Of a stretch of DNA of 9,617 nt, positions 7,587 through 9,617 are shown piece after piece (the stretch's first letter is position 1; each line of letters opens with the position of its first letter). A program made the translations under genes and the position numbers. The notes beneath the pieces are model-generated. The model did no database searches and was not told the origin of the DNA. It saw only the letters and a program-made list of their open reading frames with translations. Source of the stretch: Verrucomicrobiota bacterium (GTDB taxonomy: Bacteria; Verrucomicrobiota; Kiritimatiellia; Kiritimatiellales; Tichowtungiaceae); assembly GCA_030619095.1 (NCBI GenBank), contig JAUXCB010000034.1, positions 1 through 9,617 of the forward strand. The letters run 5' to 3'.

Positions 7587-7682
7587 ACCTAACGGCGCGG
7601 GATGAGCCGCCTGTCGGTAGGATATAGCACGCTTGCGTGCGTAATCCGAGCTAAAGGCGTCGGCTCTATTGCTTGGATAGGT
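7587..7682 (-). other. attC-like recombination site (integron cassette type)
   Basis: On the minus strand the segment ends with GTTAGGT (7593-7587), a perfect GTTRRRY R' box, and begins with ACCTATC (7682-7676), which fits RYYYAAC except for one base. Inside, GAGCCG (7666-7661) pairs with CGGCTC (7609-7604) as L''/L'-like arms, and the tip carries GGAT/ATCC around GCACGC-TT-GCGTGC. The 96-bp length and the folded bottom-strand hairpin fit attC sites. No integron integrase or second attC is seen. It could be another palindromic repeat. Confidence 0.5.
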
Positions 7683-7862
7683 GGAGCGCTTGGCGCTCCC
7701 GCCGTAATCCAGCCAATTGCTTGAAAAAGGGGTCAAAAAAGGGGTCAAAAAGGTACCAGTCCGCCTAAATCGTTATTTTGCTTTTCGTCAACCCGATCCA
7801 GCCTCATCACCGTCCTAAAAACCATCACCGCCTGGATTCGTTAGGATTGATTGATCACTGCC
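7683..7862. repeat. Repeat-bearing spacer: GGAGCG hairpin and tandem GGGGTC units
   Basis: GGAGCG-CTTGG-CGCTCC (7683-7699) is a perfect hairpin abutting the attC-like site. At 7724-7753 A5-6 GGGGTC occurs twice in tandem and a third A5GG follows, the same AAAAGGGGTC head as the REP-like hairpins at 6187 and 8728. CAAGCAAT (minus strand) occurs both here and inside the attC-like site. No gene is recognisable in this stretch. Confidence 0.6.
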
Positions 7863-7900
7863 CCCGTTAAATTTTTGAATAAGGCCAAAAATCAAACGGG
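7863..7900 (-). terminator. 15-bp inverted repeat after the integrase remnant
   Basis: CCCGTTAAATTTTTG (7863-7877) and CAAAAATCAAACGGG (7886-7900) pair at 13 of 15 positions around AATAAGGC. It starts 8 bases past the integrase stop, so it may be that gene's terminator or a recombination-site arm; there is no T-run after the stem. Confidence 0.4.
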
Positions 7901-7908
7901 CTACTGGT

Positions 7909-8516
7909 TCAAGCAGCCATTTCCTGTTCAATCTCGGCTACCTTTTTGAGAATTTCGTCCTTCTCTAATTCATTGCCGTGTTCTAGCAACCAGCGCAGGG
8001 CATCTTTCGGCGTTTCTTTCGGTTCCTCCCCTCCGGTCAGCATCTTTGGCATAGCGGTTTCCAATGCCGTTTTGAATACCGACTCGCTCAAATAATCTCT
8101 TCAGAAGATGAAACTTGTCATTGTAGGTGGCTGCCGCGTAACCGACCTCGTTCAGATGACGGAGCCAATGCTGGGCAATCCGCGGGGTGACCTGTCCGAG
8201 TGTTTGGACGGACGGGTGATTCTGTGACAAAAATTCGCGGAACTTCCGGAGCGTCCCGCACTGATTCTTTTCCCAGAGAGCCGTCCGCTTCCTCCGGCAG
8301 GGCAGGTTGAGCCAGACCTTTTCTATATCCTCTAAAAGAACCTGCTCAATTTCCTCGCCCACTTTAATCTCATAAAGCTCCTGCAGGTGTTGGGATGCTG
8401 TCTTCGATTTTTACATCGAGGTTTACGCAGCGTGATTTGCCGTTTGCCGAGAACTGGCCGTACCACCACTTAGATCGGACCGAACCGTCCTTCTTCCGTT
8501 GAATTTCCAGACTCAT
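7909..8516 (-). pseudogene. Tyrosine recombinase (phage-integrase family) with internal deletions
   Basis: Three blocks in different frames follow the order of one integrase. Block 1 (8516 to about 8375) starts at ATG behind AAGGAG and reads MSLEIQRKKDGSVRSKWWYG...CVNLDVKIEDS, the N-terminal arm-binding region, ending in an early TGA at 8372-8370. Block 2 (about 8395 to 8095) reads LQELYEIKVGEEIEQ, then TLRKFREFLSQNHPSVQTLG and TYNDKFHLLKRLF, the SAM-like core-binding domain. Block 3 (about 8091 to 7909) reads TALETAMPKMLTGG...ALRWLLEHG and resembles an integrase C-terminal tail. About 40 residues are missing between blocks 1 and 2. The whole catalytic domain with its Arg-His-Arg-Tyr residues is missing between 2 and 3. 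It cannot recombine DNA. The block 3 assignment is the least certain. Confidence 0.75.
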
Positions 8517-8727
8517 TTGCTTCTCCTTATCTGATGCTTCCATTTGCAACGCCCTCATACAAAGAGAGCGAATCAAACGGACCGTAGTTTCCGACGTAGT
8601 CGGGTCCGCATCAGGCAGAATAGGAAAAACAAAAAGACTCTTCGTCACTTTGAATGGGTCGGCAAAAAATAAAGAGGTTTTTTTGACGGGATAACAGGAT
8701 GGACAGGATTTGAACCTCTCGGAACCC

Positions 8728-8764
8728 GACCCCTTTCTTGGAATCCGACACTTCGGATCGGGTC
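8728..8764. repeat. Second REP-like hairpin
   Basis: GACCC (8728-8732) pairs with GGGTC (8760-8764) and ATCCGA (8743-8748) with TCGGAT (8753-8758). On the minus strand it ends in AAAGGGGTCGGGTT, sharing the GGGGTC head with the hairpin at 6187 and the tandem units at 7724. Confidence 0.55.
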
Positions 8765-8883
8765 AGTTCATCAGAGGCCGTTTCCTCTCCTGCCGCATGA
8801 ATTCGAAACAGTTTAACAGCTAATAAAGACGGGCTTTTTATTAGAGAACCATGATGATTAACCGGATGGCATTCCCCTTTATT

Positions 8884-8913
8884 ATCCGCCCCGGCGGATC
8901 TGCCGAAGGCAGA
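8884..8913. repeat. Tandem hairpins
   Basis: ATCCGCC-CC-GGCGGAT (8884-8899) is followed at once by TCTGCC-GAA-GGCAGA (8899-8913) and then A-rich sequence. Both stems are perfect. Read on the minus strand they are preceded by CTTTT and followed by AATAAAGGGG. Confidence 0.6.
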
Positions 8914-9053
8914 AAAAGAAATCCTGATGATCCTGTTATCCGGTCTAGAATTCTTCATTGACCCACGCAAAGTAGCGAAGAGCCAAAAATAGTGACGAAG
9001 GATCGGTTCATTTTCACGCGCGAGCAAAGCGACGCATAATTTCCGAAGGAAAT

Positions 9054-9119
9054 AACGAAGTGGTTCATCTCACGAATAAGAAGAGGTTTGATTCGCGTCC
9101 ATGAACCATTCACTTCGTT
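9054..9119. repeat. Long imperfect palindrome
   Basis: AACGAAGTGGTTCAT (9054-9068) pairs fully with ATGAAC (9101-9106) plus CACTTCGTT (9111-9119), leaving only CATT bulged on the right arm. Within the loop CGAAT and ATTCG can extend the stem. No gene lies in it. Confidence 0.65.
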
Positions 9120-9249
9120 CATTTTATTTTCTAACGAAAATTATTTATCGCTACGCTTTCAGCGTGATCTACTCCTCCAAAGGCGGTGTCGGTGCTGACG
9201 CTGATCAGTTATGAGACTTGTGGGTAATGGAAAGGTTCTGTGGGAGGAA

Positions 9250-9276
9250 CAAGGCCGGGCTTGATTCCCGGCCTTG
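9250..9276 (-). terminator. Terminator of the phospholipase D-like gene
   Basis: CAAGGCCGGG (9250-9259) and CCCGGCCTTG (9267-9276) form a perfect 10-bp GC-rich stem with a 7-nt loop. On the minus strand it lies about 30 bases past the stop at 9306 and is followed by TTCCTCCC, a weak pyrimidine tail. Confidence 0.65.
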
Positions 9277-9305
9277 CCCTACTTGATTGTCGGGCAGTCC
9301 TGAGT

Positions 9306-9617
9306 TCAGAAGGAGGACAGTCCGGAGGCTTCCATGAGGCGGGCTTTGAGTTTGCGGCGGATGGATCGATCCTCGTAGGTTTCGTATCCGGTTGTATAGA
9401 TCCGGTTGTCCGGGTTTTTCCACCATCTATCGAAAACTTCCCGGGCCCGCGTCATGGTCGCATGGCTGAGCGGCGCGGTGTACGCCAGATTGCACTCGGC
9501 ATTGAAGTTATCCAGATTGCGGCGGGTGTAGTTGGCCGATCCCAGCAGCAGGGTGGCCGTTTTGGCGGGGTGTTCCACATACAGGGTTTTGACGTGGCAC
9601 TGTTCGCCGTGCGTGTC
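9306..9617 (-). CDS. Phospholipase D-like protein, C-terminal part (runs off the right edge)
   Basis: The last 104 codons of a PLD-superfamily protein. The frame is open to the window edge, so the start lies outside. The second HKD-type active-site motif is visible: CHVKTLYVEH (His and Lys of HxK) followed by LLLGSANYTRRNLDNFNAE, with the conserved GSAN. The acidic residue after HxK is Glu rather than Asp, and the spacing to GSAN is longer than in the textbook motif. The C-terminus (VFDRWWKNPDNRIYTTGYE, then ARLMEASGLSSF) resembles membrane-associated PLD-like proteins that end in a xLMEaTGxSSF-type motif. The substrate (phospholipid, cardiolipin or nucleic acid) cannot be told from this part. 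An internal GTG at 9578 is not a credible start because the HxK motif lies upstream of it. A strong hairpin follows the stop. Confidence 0.8.
   Translation of the reverse strand, partial: DTHGEQCHVKTLYVEHPAKTATLLLGSANYTRRNLDNFNAECNLAYTAPLSHATMTRAREVFDRWWKNPDNRIYTTGYETYEDRSIRRKLKARLMEASGLSSF

Larger units (their letters stand above)
8689..8941. repeat. Inverted repeat pair bounding a 253-bp segment
   Basis: The 23-base arms at 8689-8711 (starting GGATAACAGGAT, ending CAGGATTT) and 8919-8941 (reverse complement) agree at 20 of 23 positions. The enclosed DNA has no gene. It may be a non-autonomous element or two copies of a dispersed repeat in opposite orientation. Confidence 0.6.
8517..9305. 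other. Gene-free, palindrome-rich region
   Basis: About 790 bases lie between the integrase remnant and the phospholipase gene. Frames of up to 138 codons exist, but none has recognisable motifs and they run through repeats. The region holds the inverted repeat pair, the REP-like hairpin, the tandem hairpins, the long palindrome and the terminator listed separately, plus small stems ATTTTC/GAAAAT (9126-9141) and ACGCT/AGCGT (9153-9165). The stretch near 8958-9000 (CGCAAAGTAGCGAAGAGCC) looks like a dispersed intergenic repeat. Confidence 0.7.

Noticed and set aside
7001..7627. 208-codon plus-strand frame
   Set aside because: It is mostly antisense to the opine dehydrogenase and then runs into the attC-like palindrome; no motif supports it.
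7545..7748. 67-codon minus-strand frame through the attC-like site
   Set aside because: Its codons are the palindrome and the GGGGTC repeats; such frames arise from the structured DNA itself.
7724..7753. CRISPR-like tandem units
   Set aside because: The units are 11-12 bases with no spacers and no cas genes nearby; they fit a REP-type head duplicated in tandem.
8611..9027. 138-codon minus-strand frame
   Set aside because: It crosses the inverted repeats and hairpins, has no motif and no convincing ribosome site.
9205..9426. 73-codon minus-strand frame overlapping the PLD gene end
   Set aside because: It is out of frame with the HKD-motif coding sequence and passes through the terminator.

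Overview
The window looks like a chromosomal segment from a PVC-superphylum bacterium, probably Verrucomicrobiota or Kiritimatiellota. That placement is inference: it rests on the integrase remnant (an N-terminus of the MSLEIQRKKDG...KWWYG kind that I associate with this group), on the dense load of short palindromic intergenic repeats, and on the mixed gene content. No rRNA or tRNA gene is visible to anchor it.

Layout. At the left is an intact housekeeping gene, uvrB (141-2177, +), which converges on a Na+/phosphate cotransporter gene (2250-3923, -) broken by a single in-frame TAA. Diverging from that gene is the last 63 codons of a phosphate-porin-like beta-barrel (4095-4286, +). Next come a membrane-anchored fragment with an ethylbenzene-dehydrogenase-type heme-domain signature (4427-4891, +), a stand-alone NFACT-R RNA-binding-domain protein (4987-5367, +), and a secreted endonuclease/exonuclease/phosphatase-family protein that lost its C-terminal third (5418-5939, -).

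From about 5960 the window becomes mobile and repeat-rich. There is the left end of an IS110-family element with only about 19 transposase codons left and a structured leader that could be a bridge RNA. A REP-like hairpin interrupts it (6187-6241). An intact, AT-richer opine-dehydrogenase-family gene follows (6272-7486, -), preceded on its own strand by an attC-like recombination site (7587-7682). Then comes a tyrosine recombinase reduced by at least two internal deletions (7909-8516, -). About 800 bp without a convincing gene follow, packed with inverted repeats (8517-9305), and the 3' end of a phospholipase D-like gene runs off the right edge (9306-9617, -).

How it fits together. The transporter and porin fragment were probably one phosphate-uptake locus, now degraded. 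Apart from uvrB, the small NFACT-R gene and the opine dehydrogenase (and the PLD gene as far as seen), every gene is truncated or broken. The stretch reads as a zone of insertion, deletion and recombination rather than one working pathway. The most unusual points are the attC-like site without an integron integrase beside an intact metabolic gene, the IS110 leader with bridge-RNA potential, and the internally deleted integrase. I do not see a convincing new multi-gene system.
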